NCBI GenBank assembly: GCA_036023115.1
Contig: JAYKKT010000061.1
Span: 14,963,001 to 15,027,000 of the forward strand
Length of the DNA stretch: 64,000 bases
Direction of reading: 5' to 3'
Source: Brasenia schreberi
Taxonomy: Eukaryota > Streptophyta > Magnoliopsida > Nymphaeales > Cabombaceae
Part shown: in pieces, positions 24,080 to 35,216 of the stretch
Layout: every line of letters starts with the position of its first letter
Position numbering within the stretch: position 1 is the stretch's first letter
Translations under genes and position numbers: made by a program
Notes under the pieces: model-generated
Told to the model about the DNA's origin: nothing
Seen by the model: the letters and a program-made list of their open reading frames with translations, nothing else
The model's database searches: none

Positions 24080-24949
24080 TTTCAAAATATCATGTTGCCT
24101 GAATTTTATTTGATCTTGACCCACAACTAGTCAGTTGTACATTGATTGGGTGAATAAGGTTAGGAATTAGAAATGCTACCTCTATGATTTTCAGCACAAT
24201 CGCTTTCAATTGTCTTGTGGAATAATGTTGCCCACCATTGTGGATGTACTAGTGATCATGGGTCTTCCAATTGATGGCATTGATCATATGTCTAGTTGTT
24301 CATGACTTCAATTATAGTAAGCTTGCTTTACATCTTTATTGAGACAACTTCATCCGTCATTATATAGGTATCAGAACCACAATAGATGAACAACACTATT
24401 CATTTTTATTGTTATGGTTTTGTCATTTTGTTGCCTATGTTCCTGAAACCAAAGTCAATGGTTTGGTACAAAATTGTCACTTGCCCCCTATTTTTTGGCC
24501 ATGATTTACCATTTGGACAATTATGCTCTCAAAGTTCTTTGGAGTGGTAATACTACACAGCTGGTGGGATGTCTATTAGAGTTCCTTCAACTCTATATTC
24601 ATCTATACTTTCTACAGTTTGGATTTATGCAATTTCCTTTCTAACAAATTATCATTGATATGTTAGGACATGCTTTAAGCCTCATTCCTCCAATCTTCAT
24701 TCCTCCTATAGACATAATTGCTCAAGTTGTGGTCTATCAATCATGATGATGCAATTTTTATTCTTCTCTATTTCAATTCTCCTATATCTCCATCTATGAT
24801 CATATTTATGGAAGACCTTTGTAAATTTGGAATGTTGAAAGTCTTTTCTCCTTGATACTTATTTTGTGGTGCCTCCCTGTCATCCAAATTCAACCCAATC
24901 ATTGATAAAACCTATTTTACTCATTGCATAGTTCATCTATTAGGGTTTC
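24080..24949 (+). pseudogene. plant mobile domain (aminotransferase-like) fragment
   Basis: Around 24190-24290 the frame reads DFQHNRFQLSCGIMLPT, then IVDVLVIMGLPIDG. This follows the plant-mobile-domain pattern FHLPCGEM-TITLEDVA-LLGLPIDG. A later stretch near 24540-24640 (QLVGCLLEFLQLY) could be the next conserved part of that domain. This domain is carried by plant transposons and by MAIN-like host proteins. Frequent stops show it is dead. A family A LTR cuts it off at 24955. Confidence 0.45.
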
Positions 24950-24954
24950 AGTAG

Positions 24955-27900
24955 TGTAGATGTGAAAATTCTCACTCCTCGTTCTTAGGCCTGAAGTGAA
25001 CCTTTTCGTGTTACGTCGCTTTAGGGCGTGCCAGCTAGCTTACTCAAACTAGCGAAGGGTTTTGAAATATCTGATGTTTTGGGCGATTGTGGGTAAGTGG
25101 GATCTTTTCGTTGTAAACCTTCTTGAACCGATGCTCAAGGGTCGGTTTAAACGCTTAGAAAATCTTTATTTTTAACAAGCATGGACTTTTGAAAAGAACA
25201 CGAAAGTATCTTGTCGATTGTATGCCTATTTGCAGATTTTATTTACGTGGGTTGCACGTATCAAGTCTTTGATGTTACGCTATTTAGGCCAGCTATGTGT
25301 GTGCATAAGTGACCTAAGTTTGGCGTGTTTGCACGGGTACTCGGGGCTTTTTTTTGAAAGCTTACGAATGCAAGTATGCGAAGTATCTCGGGTTCGAAGG
25401 GTATGATGTGAGCTAAGCTCGAAATGAAAGCAACTCACACAACTTTAAAGAAAAACCCGAAATGTAAAGACGAAACTTTAAGGGAAACACCCGAAATTTA
25501 AAGGCAACTCACACGACTTGAATGTAAATTACAGAAGGGAGATATACTTATATTAAGAGCGGAAAGGCTCAATGCACGCGTGTGTGAGTGTAGAATTGAA
25601 ATGACAAACTCACACGACTTGAATTGAACTTGTCAAAATTAAAATATAAGTATATATATGAGCAGGCTCAATGTGTGCATGTGTGTTGTCTATAAATGTA
25701 AAGACAACTCACACGACTAAATTTTAACAACCCAGCTGAAAGGGAGATATAGATATAAGAGCGGAAAGGCTCAATATGTGCGTGTGTGTTGTGTATAAAT
25801 GTAAGAACAACTCACACGACTGAAATTTAACAACCCGGAATGTAAAGACGTACACAGCTGAACCGTAAAACTCACGCAGCTGAAAGTATATAGAGATGTC
25901 TATATCTTAAGGGCTGCTAAGGCCAAAATGTGCGTGACAGTGTTTGAGCAAGAGCTCGGGTGTCCTTTGTGTGCAAGTGTGGAATTGAAATGACAAACTC
26001 ACACGACTTAAAGTAACAACCTGAATGAAATTGCAACCTATATAGCTCTTACTAGAGTCTTTGGAGTAAGAGCGAAAGCTCAATTGTGGGTGTGTGCGAA
26101 TCGTGTATGGTTAAGAGCTAAAGCTCAAGTGTATGTAGGTGTCTTGTGTACGAGATAAGAGTTAAGGCTCAAGTGCACGTGTGTGTCTCATGTACGAGAT
26201 AAGAGCTAAGGCTCAAGTGCACGTATGTGTCTCATGTGTCAAGCACCAATATTACATCTCGGGGGGAGACCACGCTCCATTATTACAATCCCGTATCCGA
26301 ATTGAATTGAATATAAAAGGAGTAATGTAAATACCAAATTTTAAACACTTACAAGTGATTCGGGCTTTCTTCTCCAATCTACACGTGCTTCGGTTCACTT
26401 TGGCAGCCACGAAGGTATCCTTTTTGAAACTTGAGACGTGAAGTGGCTGGCCGAGTTATGCTTGGAAAGGATTTGGGCTTATTTGGGCTTGAGAGTGGTC
26501 ACAGTATAAGGTGGGTTGCGGGTTTTAGTGGGGACTATGGCAAGTTCACGGCAAGAGGTGGAGGCACTTTTGTGGTGAGGTTTGGGCTATGGCGGTGGGG
26601 ATGATGAAGAGAGGTCGGCTAAGGTGCCACGGGGTTGGTGGAGTGGTAGGGTTTTAGTGGTAGGGAGTGGTGGAGTGGTTTGTAGGTAGGTCGGTGGGGA
26701 TGATGAAGGGAGTTGGTAAGGTGCCGCGGGGTTGGTTGAGTGGTAGGGTGTTAGTGGTAGGGAGTGGTGGAGTGGTTTGAAGGTAGGTCGGTGGAGTGGG
26801 TTGATGGTAGGTCGGTGGGGATGATGAACGGAGTTGGTAAGGTGTGGTGTGGGATGTTCGGCTGGGGTGACAGGGTGCGGGACAGGAGGGGGCGTAGAGG
26901 CACGCGGGTAGGGCACAGGGTGCGCGGGCGCACGAGAATGGCGCTAGGGTGTTGTAGGGTGTTCGGGTGATGATAGGGGAGGTAGGTGATGGCTGGTGGT
27001 CGGTTAGGGTGTTTGGTTGGTGGGGTAATGGAGCAGGTAGGGCGTGGATTAGGGGTTAGGTGGTGTGGATTAGGTGAGGTTTAGAGGGTTAAGAAGAGAG
27101 TGGTTTAGTTTAGAGGTTAGGCTTACCAAAAGGGGTCCGGCTAGGTTTGGGTCAAGCCACAGTCAAGCCACTTCTTGTCGTGTTGGTGCAGCTAGGTCCA
27201 CCTCAAATCATGTTGGTGCAGCCCTTGTTAACCTACTTTTAGCCCACAAGCTTAACCCACTAAAAAGTAATTAAGCACTAAGCACTCAACTTAACCCTTT
27301 CTCTCTCCTCCAAGCTCCTCCAAGCCTTTCACGTGAACCCCCTTCTTAGAGACTCCCTCAACTCTATTTATTGGCAAGTGAGGTGGGTCTTGGGTTTGGA
27401 TATGGGTTTGAGATCTGGATCGAAATCCAAGAACTATCTGGATCTAGATATTTATGACCAGATCCGATCCAAATCCAAACATTTATATGGATATAGATCT
27501 GGATATTTTGGTCCAGATGCAATCCAATCCAAACACTATTTGGATTTATCCAAATCCAAACACTATTTGGATCGATCCAAATCCAAACACTATTTGGATC
27601 GATTCAAATCCAAACACTATTTGGATCGATCCAAATCCAAACACTATTTGGATCGATCCAAATCCAAACACTATTTGGATCGATTTAAATCCAAACACTA
27701 TTTGGATATGAATATTTATGGTCCAGATCTAATCTAAATTTTCTCTGAACAGTCCTTCTTGGCGTTTCGAGATGGACGGTTTGTGCGGGCCCTAGCTTCA
27801 TCAACGCTCCATCTTATGCTGGGTTTTTCCCAGTTTTGTCTTCTGAATTCTTTCTCGCCTTTTTGGACTTTATTTCTGCTCAATTTCGCCGTTTTTGGCT

Positions 27901-28322
27901 CAAATTTATGCTGCTTGGGTGGATGTGCTTGTCTTGGCTCTTGAGTGCTCCAGGCTGGCATCTTGCATCGGGCCTAGGCCTTCTTTTCGCCTTTTGACCC
28001 TGGCTTTTATCAGGCCAAGGTGCTACTTTTGGGCTTCTACGCCTGTTTTTGAGGCTGCTTTGGCATTCAGGGCTTTTGGAGCTGCTTTTTGGGCTGTTTC
28101 TCAATCAGGTGTCATCCGTCATGCTTCACCTGTTTCATTTTGGTTTTTGCAAAATTGGGACTGGGCCCATATATGTGAAATTTGATTTGAACAGAGTTTA
28201 AAACAAAATTTGGAAGCTTTTACAGCCCCTGGGTTTTCGAAAACCTCCAAAATTTGGCTTTGAAATGAATTTTAAAACCAGGTATTTGGTTTTGAAATTT
28301 ATTTTATTTTGGGGTTTTTAGA
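24955..28322 (-). repeat. solo LTR, family A, minus strand, TSD AGTAG
   Basis: Reverse-complement copy of the family A LTR at 7732-10976. On the plus strand it starts TGTAGATGTGAAAATT and ends GGGGTTTTTAGA (a decayed complement of TGTAAACACCCC). The flanks carry AGTAG at 24950-24954 and 28323-28327. No internal region or second LTR is present, so this is a solo LTR left by recombination. It contains a 27-bp array (27535-27712), a G-rich tract (the C-rich tract of the other strand, about 26430-27250) and hairpin copies near its left end. Confidence 0.9.
27535..27712 (-). repeat. 27-bp tandem array in the U3 part of the solo LTR
   Basis: About six near-exact units containing CCAAATCCAAACACTATTTG followed by GATCGAT. 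Each unit holds a short palindrome CCAAA..TTTGG. It lies upstream of the decayed TATA box in LTR orientation. Other family A copies carry more degenerate versions at 8345-8590 and 53640-53830. Confidence 0.9.
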
Positions 28323-28535
28323 AGTAGGACTTACCAGCCATCATAGAATTGTTGGTTGATGAGGATGATGAGCAAGGAGTTCTCCTTCAATTTTTGGATT
28401 TATATCCTTGCACTCTAGAGACTCCAGATTTCTCTTCTTGGGGGGAGGGGAAGGAGACTTCATGAGAATACGACAAAGGCTTCAATCAACCAACGTCAAT
28501 AAAGGCTTACATATTATGGTGAGGATCTAACTAAT

Positions 28536-30310
28536 TGTAAACACCCTAAATAATTTTTTTTGAAAACACTCCCAACTTCAAAATCTGACTTGTTTTAAAA
28601 AAACCTTTTGCTTTAAAATGAAAATTTTAAATCTTTAAAATAAATATTTTAAAAGGTTTTAAATTAAAGCTAAAAGGATAAGGCCTAAAAGATTTGAGCA
28701 AATCAAGCGAAGATTAAGGCAACGATTGGAGCCTGCTTCCAACTAGGATCGAGTTCGCGAAGGTCAAGCCGTGGAGCAAGGGAGTAGATCATGTCGAATC
28801 AAGGCACGTCTTCATCCAAGATCAAGTCAAGTGGATAGCCTCACCAAAACTAAACCTAGCTGAACTTGACTAAGTCCTAAGCTTGAGTCACTTGAGTTAA
28901 ACATGAAGCATGACCTAGTTTAAATCAAATGCCTTAACCAAACCGAATTTTTCTAGCCTTGTGTACCCTATATCCTTAGGCTAAACATCAAATGACACTC
29001 TTACCTAGACTTGATTAAATGGGACGAGCCAACAAAGGAAGACACATCAAGTTGAAGAAGCAGTCGGTTGCACTTGGAGACGTTTAGGACCTAGCCAACC
29101 ATGTCTAGGTGTATATGGTTTGAACCAACAACCAGCCCACATGGGGATGGTCTATATTTGACCAAGGGAGACCACTCATCCACGTGAACATGAAGACCCT
29201 TGGGGCTGGGTTTGGGTCTTGGATCACCTGCCCCAAGGAAGGGCCTAGAAGAGCCTCCCTCGTGAGTTGCTAGGGAAGGCTTGAGAGAGGAGAAGAGAGT
29301 GTAGGAATTAGACTAAGTGCTGCAAATTGTTGGGGGAGTTTGAGTGAGAAAACAAGAAAGGGGAAAGGTGAAGGCCATGCAATACAAGTAAGGGTCGATC
29401 CTTGAAGAAACGTGTAAGTGTCATTCTCCTTTGATTCATCTCCATCTCTTCTTCATATTCTATTCAAAAGGGGTTGTATTAATGGAGCTTTGTCTCCCCC
29501 CATGATGTAATAAGAAGTAGATGTGCTGAAATTTCCATTTCTTGCTTATGCACTCTAATTGTTTGTGTTCTTGATTCTACCTCTCTATATGTTATAAATA
29601 CTCTATATCTTCTAATCTCCTCTATACTTAAGCTAATATATATATTTCCATTCATTTTCCTTCATCAATTTACTTTGGGACGTTGTGTTGTTGCAATTTG
29701 AATTCGAGTGAGTTTGCATCATGTATGTTCTAAAAACAAATTTTGGATTTCAGTATTCCTGCATATGTTTATTGCTTTATTTTTCATTGTTAAACTACTA
29801 CTTCGATCGACTTAAAATTTTACACCCTATATCTACACACACAAGCCCACTTGTAATGACATTTTCAAGAATTTTAGAGTTGTTTAATCACATATTAAAA
29901 ATTGTGCAAGATTAGAAAAATTTTAGAAAGATTTTGTCAACCCTATTTTCTTGCAATAGAGCATGAGTAATCATCCCATAACTCTGTCTGTAGTTATCCA
30001 AAATCAGTGAAACTTGATTTATTAGAAATCTAATATCATAGCTTTCCATCAAGATCAAGTACACTAAATTTGGAACTCTGAATGCCAAGATACAGACTAA
30101 TCTTTGGGTCTTTGTATTTTTATAACAGAATAGTTCTGAGTGTCTAAGTAGAGGCACTTTGACGATTTAATTCTGCATCATCCTAGTCCCAATTTTCAAA
30201 ACAAAAAGTGTCTTAGAATCTTCATATTTCACTCTATGTCTTGTAAAATTTTCATGAATTTTGGAGATCTCTAGGTTACCTAAAACAATTCAGGAAACAA
30301 ACTCTAAAAA
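28536..30310 (+). repeat. family B LTR, 3' truncated
   Basis: Starts TGTAAACACCCTAAATAA like the complete family B solo LTRs at 36310 and 44038 and follows them to the region ending near AGGAAACAAACTC. The last 300 bp, with the hairpins, are missing. The TATA box present in the other two copies is also missing: the GGCC palindrome region near 29245 is rearranged. The conserved block with TCTCCCCCC is at about 29469-29513. CTAAT precedes it, but no partner TSD was found because the right end is lost. Confidence 0.8.
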
Positions 30311-30420
30311 TCCATTCTTTCCTCAAGACTGTCGATCTCAAACAAACATATCTAGGTTGGTGGCTAACTTATAAAGAGTAGAGAAAAGAGTACCTTGAAA
30401 ATCCATTCTTTCCTCAGGAC
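30311..30420 (-). other. host flank with a duplicated 24-bp motif
   Basis: AAAATCCATTCTTTCCTCA occurs at about 30313 and again at 30397, just left of the family C solo LTR. Read on the minus strand, the flank is coding-like (GPEERMDFQG..) and continues across the LTR into the sequence at 32757-32955 and 34527-34757. I do not recognise the protein. Confidence 0.45.
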
Positions 30421-31251
30421 TGTAAACACCCAAAATTGTAATGTTTTCAAAAACTCCTGAATTTCAAAAACCAGTTTACAGCCTTTCGGAACCATTAAAA
30501 ACCCCAAATTTTAAAGTTTAAACCTTTTAAAAAATATTTCAAAATAAAGGTTTTAAGTTAAAAGCCCATGGATTATAAAACGGATCAAATGAACAGGTGA
30601 AACCCGATCCAAATCCAGCTCGAGATCAAGTCAAAAAGTGAATGGTGGGTGAAGCCTATTTGGATAAAAGCAAGATTGAAGATTGAATCCGGTGTTCATT
30701 TCAAGGTGAGTTCAATTTTAAAATGCAAAATGAAATCGAGACAATGATGAAGCCATCAAAAATCAAGTGCCGTATGATACCAAAATCAAGGACTGGGCAT
30801 ATAAAAAGTGAAATCAGTATCCACTTCAAATCTGGGATCAACTTCATCAAGTGCAAGCTCGAGATGGAACCAGATGGGTCAAACCAAGCTCCAAATAAAA
30901 AAGTTATGAAATCAAGCATCAGCCGGTTAAAAGAACTTAGAGGAACCGAGTCTAAAATCGAGTTCACTCGGAAACCAACTCACTTGAAAACCGTCCATTC
31001 CATGCCCCCACAAGAGGACCACCCAAAATTTGGATTGGAGCTGGACCAAAGATCCACTCCTTGCCCCAAAGAAGGACTCCAAAATTTGGATTGGAGCTGA
31101 ACCAAAGATCCACTCCTTGCCCCAAAGAAGGACTCCAAAATTTGGATTGGAGCTGAACCAAAGATCCACTCCATGCCCCAAAGAAGACCCCACTTGGATC
31201 GGGTTGGACCAAAAGATTCAAACCCACCCTAAAAGATTCATCCCCTTGGCC

Positions 31252-31259
31252 TATAAATA
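31252..31259 (+). promoter_or_regulatory. TATA box of family C LTR, in the loop of an inverted repeat
   Basis: TATAAATA overlaps the loop between arms CCTTGGCCT (31244-31252) and AGGCCAAGG (31260-31268). The same arrangement recurs at 33126-33150, 37009-37032 and about 44752-44778. It is the probable core promoter of the LTR. Confidence 0.75.
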
Positions 31260-31822
31260 AGGCCAAGGAGAGGGGGGGGGGGTGTGAGGGGGTTGGAGGA
31301 AAGCCTTGGAGGAGAGAGGAAGGCCACGGCTTGAAGCTTGGAGCAAGGTTGAAGGCCACGACTTGGAGCTTGGACCGAAGGCAAGAAGGGGCTACACCAA
31401 GGCAACCGTGGGCTACAAAAGAGTGAGGTAAGAGAGAGAGAGTGAGGTAAGGGAGAGAGTAGGGTAGTCAAAGGAGAGGGCTACACCTTGGACTAGAGTG
31501 AAAGGAAGGCTTGCGAGGAAGAAGATAGTCCGATTCCATACTCAGGATTTTCAGCATCTTGGGAAAACTTGCAAGCACCTCTAAACTTTGATTCTAAACC
31601 ATTTTTCTCCGTTAATTAAATTAAAAAGGGGTTGTATTAATGGAGCATAGCCTCCCCCCATGTTGTAATAGTAAACAACTCTCATTGCTTGTCATTTAAT
31701 TGATGGATGATCACAATTACACCCACGTGCACTCAATATGTTTTGCTCTTCTACCCCAATATACTTTATAAACCTTCTATATCTTGAATCCCCTCTCTTC
31801 TTAAGCCAATATATGCATTTCA

Positions 31823-32290
31823 ATTCGCGTGAGTTTTACTTCGGGATGTAGAGTGGTTGTACTTTCATTTCGCGTGAGTTTTACTTTGAGATGTAGAGTG
31901 GCTTCACTTTCATTTCGTATGAGTTTACTTCGGAATGTAGAGTGGCTGCAACTTCATTTCGTGTGAATTTACTTCGGAATGTAGAGTGGGTTGCAATTTC
32001 ATTTTGTGTGAGTTTACTTTAGAATGTAGAGTGGGCTGCAACTTCATTTCGTGTGAGTTTACTTCGGAATGTAGAGTGGGCTGCAATTTCATTTTGTGTG
32101 AGTTTACTTTAGAATGTAGAGTGGGTTGCAACCTCATTTCGTGTGAGTTTACTTCAGAATGTAGAGTGGCTGCAACTTCATTTCGTGTGAGTTTACTTCA
32201 GAATATAGAGTGGGCTGCAATTTCATTTCGTGTGAGTTTACTTCGAAATGTAGAGTGGGTTGCAACTTCAATTTGGGTGAGTTTGCATCA
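31823..32290 (+). repeat. 45-bp tandem array (about 10 units) in family C LTR
   Basis: Units read like TTCATTTCGTGTGAGTTTAC followed by TTCGGAATGTAGAGTGGGCTGCAAC-type text with small changes. A single unit is present at the matching place in family B LTRs, so the array is an expansion within family C. The cysteine-rich open frames across it are artefacts of the repeat. Confidence 0.9.
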
Positions 32291-32756
32291 TTATTCTTAA
32301 AAACCCAAAACAGGATTTCCAGCATCTCTATATCCATTCATTGATGCAATCTCTCGATACTTGCTTCGATCACACTAAAACTTGGCCCATATATTCCACA
32401 CACATTAGGCCACAGTAAATAAAACTTGCAAAAATTTTAAGGTCGTCCAACCCCATGATAAAATTGGCAAAAATTGCACGAACCGAATTCTTTCAAAACA
32501 CTGGTCGTTCACGTTAATTTGAAGTAAAAACTTGTTTACAAATCGAATTTCCTAAGCACTTAAACCGATCCTTGAGCATCAGTTCAAGAAGGTTTAAGTG
32601 AAAAGAGTCTGCTTGCCCATAATCGTCAAAAGTCAGAAAATCGTTTATGTCTTTGCTAGTTTGTGTAAACTAGCTGGCATGCTCGTGCAAGCGTAAATAC
32701 GAAAAGGTTCACTTCGAGTTTTCTATAACTTGGGAGTGAAAATTTTCATGTTTACA

Positions 32757-32955
32757 AGGACCATTGTCGAGTATAGTCATAATGAACTTTACATCAGCGT
32801 CAGTACCTAAGGGTGACCGAGGTATGGTACGAATCGTAATATTTGTTGCTATGGTTGTTTCCAAGTTGAGAGCAATAGTGGATGGTGAAGATGAATTTGG
32901 TTGAGACTGCACTAGACTGACAAAGATTGGTCCAAGAACCTCCTTGAATTTTGAG
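32757..32955 (-). pseudogene. coding-like host flank, copy 1 (unidentified)
   Basis: On the minus strand the frame reads SQPNSSSPSTIALNLETTIA, then a GTDADVKFIMTILDNGP segment at about 32757-32930. The same text recurs at 34527-34757. It is interrupted by the solo LTR. I do not recognise the family. Low-complexity and simple frames are absent, so it may be an old gene or transposase exon. Confidence 0.4.
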
Positions 32956-34526
32956 ACCACCCAAAATTTGGATTGGAGCTGGACCAAAGATCCACTCCTT
33001 GCCCCAAAGAAGGACTCCAAAATTTGGAGTGGAGATGAAGTAAAGATCCACTCCACGCCCCAAAGAGGACCCCACTTGGATCGGGTTGGACCAAAAGAAT
33101 CAAACCCACCCTAAAAGATTCATCCCCTTGGCCTATAAATAAGGCCAAGGGGGGGGGGGGGGGGGGGCGCGGGTGAGGGGGTTGGAGGAAAGCCTTGGAG
33201 GAGAGAGGAAGTCCACGGCTTGAAGCTTGGAGCAAAGTTGAAGGCCACGACTTGGAGCTTGGACCGAAGACAAGAAGGGCCTGCACCAAGGCAGCCGTGG
33301 GCTACAAAAGAGTGAGGTAAGGGAGAGAGTAGGGTAGTCAAAGGGGAGGGCTACACCTTGGGCTCGAGTGCAAGGAAGAAGATAGTCCGATTCCAATACT
33401 CAGGATTTTCAGCATCTTGGCAAAACTTGTAAGCACCTCTAAACTTTGATTCTAAACCATTTTTCTCCGTTAATTAAATTAAAAAAGGAGTTGTATTAAT
33501 GGAGCACAGCCTCCCCCCTTATTGTAATAGTAAATAGCTCTCATTGCTTGTCATTTAAATTGATGGATGATCACGATTACATCCATGTGCACTCAATATG
33601 TTTTGCTCTTCTACCCCAATATACTTTATAAATCTTCTATACCTCGAATCCCCTCTCTTCTTAAGCCAATATATACATTTCAATTCGCGTGAGTTTTATT
33701 TCGGGATGTAGAGTGGTTGTACTTTCATTTCGCGTGAGTTTTACTTCGAGATATAGTGTGGCTTTACTTTCATTTCGTGTGAGTTTACTTCGGAATGTAG
33801 AGTGGTTGCAACTTCATTTCGTGTGAGTTTACTTTGGAATGTGGAGTGGGCTGCAATTTCATTTTGTGTGAGTTTACTTCAGAATGTAGAGTGGGCTGCA
33901 ACTTTATTTCGTGTGAGTTTACTTCGGAATGTAGAGTGGTTGCAACTTCATTTCGTATGAGTTTACTTCGGAATATAGAGTGGGCTACAATTTCATTTCA
34001 TGTGAGTTTACTTTGGAATGTAGAGTGGGCTGCAACTTCAATTTGGGTGAGTTTGCATCATTATTCTTAAAAACCCAAAACAGGATTTCCAGCATCTCTA
34101 TATATGTTCATTGATGCAATCTCTCGATACTCGCTACGATCACGCTAAAACTTGGCCCATATATTCCACACACATTAGGCCACTGTAAATAAAACTTGCA
34201 AAAATTTTAAGGTTGTCCAACTCCGTGATAAAATTGGCAAAAATTGCACGAACCGAATTCTTTCAAAACACTGGTCGTTCATGTTAATTTGAAGTAAAAA
34301 CTTGTTTACAAATCGAAGTTCCTAAGCACTTAAATCGACCCTTGAGCATCGGTTCAAGAAGGTTTAAGTGAAAAGAGTTCGCTTGCCCACAATCGCCAAA
34401 AGTCAGAAAATCGTTTAAGTCTTTGCTTGTTTGTGTAAACTAGCTGGCACGCTCGCGCAAGCGTAAATACAAAAAGGTTCACTTCGAGTTTTCTATAACT
34501 TGGGAGTGAAAATTTTCATGTTTACA
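32956..34526 (+). repeat. second, 5'-cut copy of the family C LTR (tandem duplication)
   Basis: Starts abruptly within the LTR (at the sequence that is 31018 onward in copy 1) and runs to the same end CATGTTTACA, followed by the same AGGAC flank. It has two instead of three 56-bp units, TATAAATA at 33134 in the inverted repeat, a longer G run (19 G, 33149-33167), the conserved block at about 33485-33530 and a shorter 45-bp array (about 33680-34055). It lacks the LTR 5' end, so it is not an independent insertion. Confidence 0.9.
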
Positions 34527-34757
34527 AGGACCATTGTCGAGTATAGTCATAATGAACTTTTCATCAGCGTCAGTACCTAAGGGTGGCCGAGGTGTGGTAC
34601 CAATCATAATGTTTGTTGCTATGGTTGTTTCCAAGTTGAGAGCAATAGCGGATGGTGAAGATGAATTTGGTTGAGACTGCACTAGACTGACAAAGATTGG
34701 TCCAAGGACCTCCTTCAATTTTGAGACCAGGGGAGTATCGACCAAGCATTGGTACAA
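34527..34757 (-). pseudogene. coding-like host flank, copy 2 (unidentified)
   Basis: Minus-strand open piece starting at about 34757 and reading MYQCLVDTPLVSKLKEVLGP, then IFVSLVQSQPNSSSPSAIA, then GTDADEKFIMTILDNGP, up to the LTR end. It is longer than copy 1 because it continues into unique sequence beyond 34726. Before the LTR inserted, the text would continue into 30311-30420 (EERMDFQG..). Function unknown. Confidence 0.4.
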
Positions 34758-35216
34758 AAATCAATATTTTGTGATCCCCAAAATCACTTTTTTTATAGTT
34801 CAAACTATCACAAAAGGCTATTTTTGACAGTTTGATTGTCATAAATGTCTAACAACCCTGAAAAAAGTCCATTGAAAAAACCTAAACAAGCCTTGCAAAT
34901 ACTGAATAAACCATTGGAGATAGTCAACTAGGTTGAAACCGGCATAAATAATCTATTTCTGATGCTTTCGTTGACCATTGTAAATGTAAAAAAAATCATC
35001 AGAAAATATATTTTGGAATTCCTTTTGTTAATGGTCAGATTGCTAGAAATGCCTTATGAAAAAACATGAGAAATAATCTAACATATTATGGTGCTTTTTT
35101 GATAATTGAAATTTTCACATAGATTTAGGAATAGAATCCCATCATAAAGACTTAATATACAATATGATATTATCATAATATAATTTATCTTTCAAATTTA
35201 TATATATCTAAGGAGA
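34758..35216. other. no gene recognised
   Basis: AT-rich sequence with no credible open frame and no named repeat. Confidence 0.4.

Larger units (their letters stand above)
30421..32756 (+). repeat. solo LTR, family C, TSD AGGAC
   Basis: Starts TGTAAACACCC and ends CATGTTTACA. AGGAC lies on both sides (30416-30420 and 32757-32761). Inside: three 56-bp tandem units (31025-31192), TATAAATA at 31252 inside a 9-bp perfect inverted repeat, a run of 11 G at 31272-31282, the conserved block with CCTCCCCCC (about 31627-31670), a 45-bp tandem array (about 31823-32290), and two hairpins near the end. No internal element sequence remains. Confidence 0.9.

Noticed and set aside
26587..26970. Proline-rich and arginine/glycine-rich open frames on both strands
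   Set aside because: They come from the compositionally skewed tract of the family A LTR; the same tract in other copies does not keep the frames.
27333..27737. Protein with KSKHYLDR repeats
   Set aside because: Artefact of the 27-bp array (27 is divisible by three) inside a minus-strand LTR.
31986..32300. Repeated cysteine-containing protein (CNFISCEF-type units)
   Set aside because: It is the translation of the 45-bp LTR array; both strands and several frames stay open because of the repeat, and there is no gene context.
31823..34060. CRISPR-like array
   Set aside because: The units are contiguous, without unique spacers, in a plant retrotransposon LTR.
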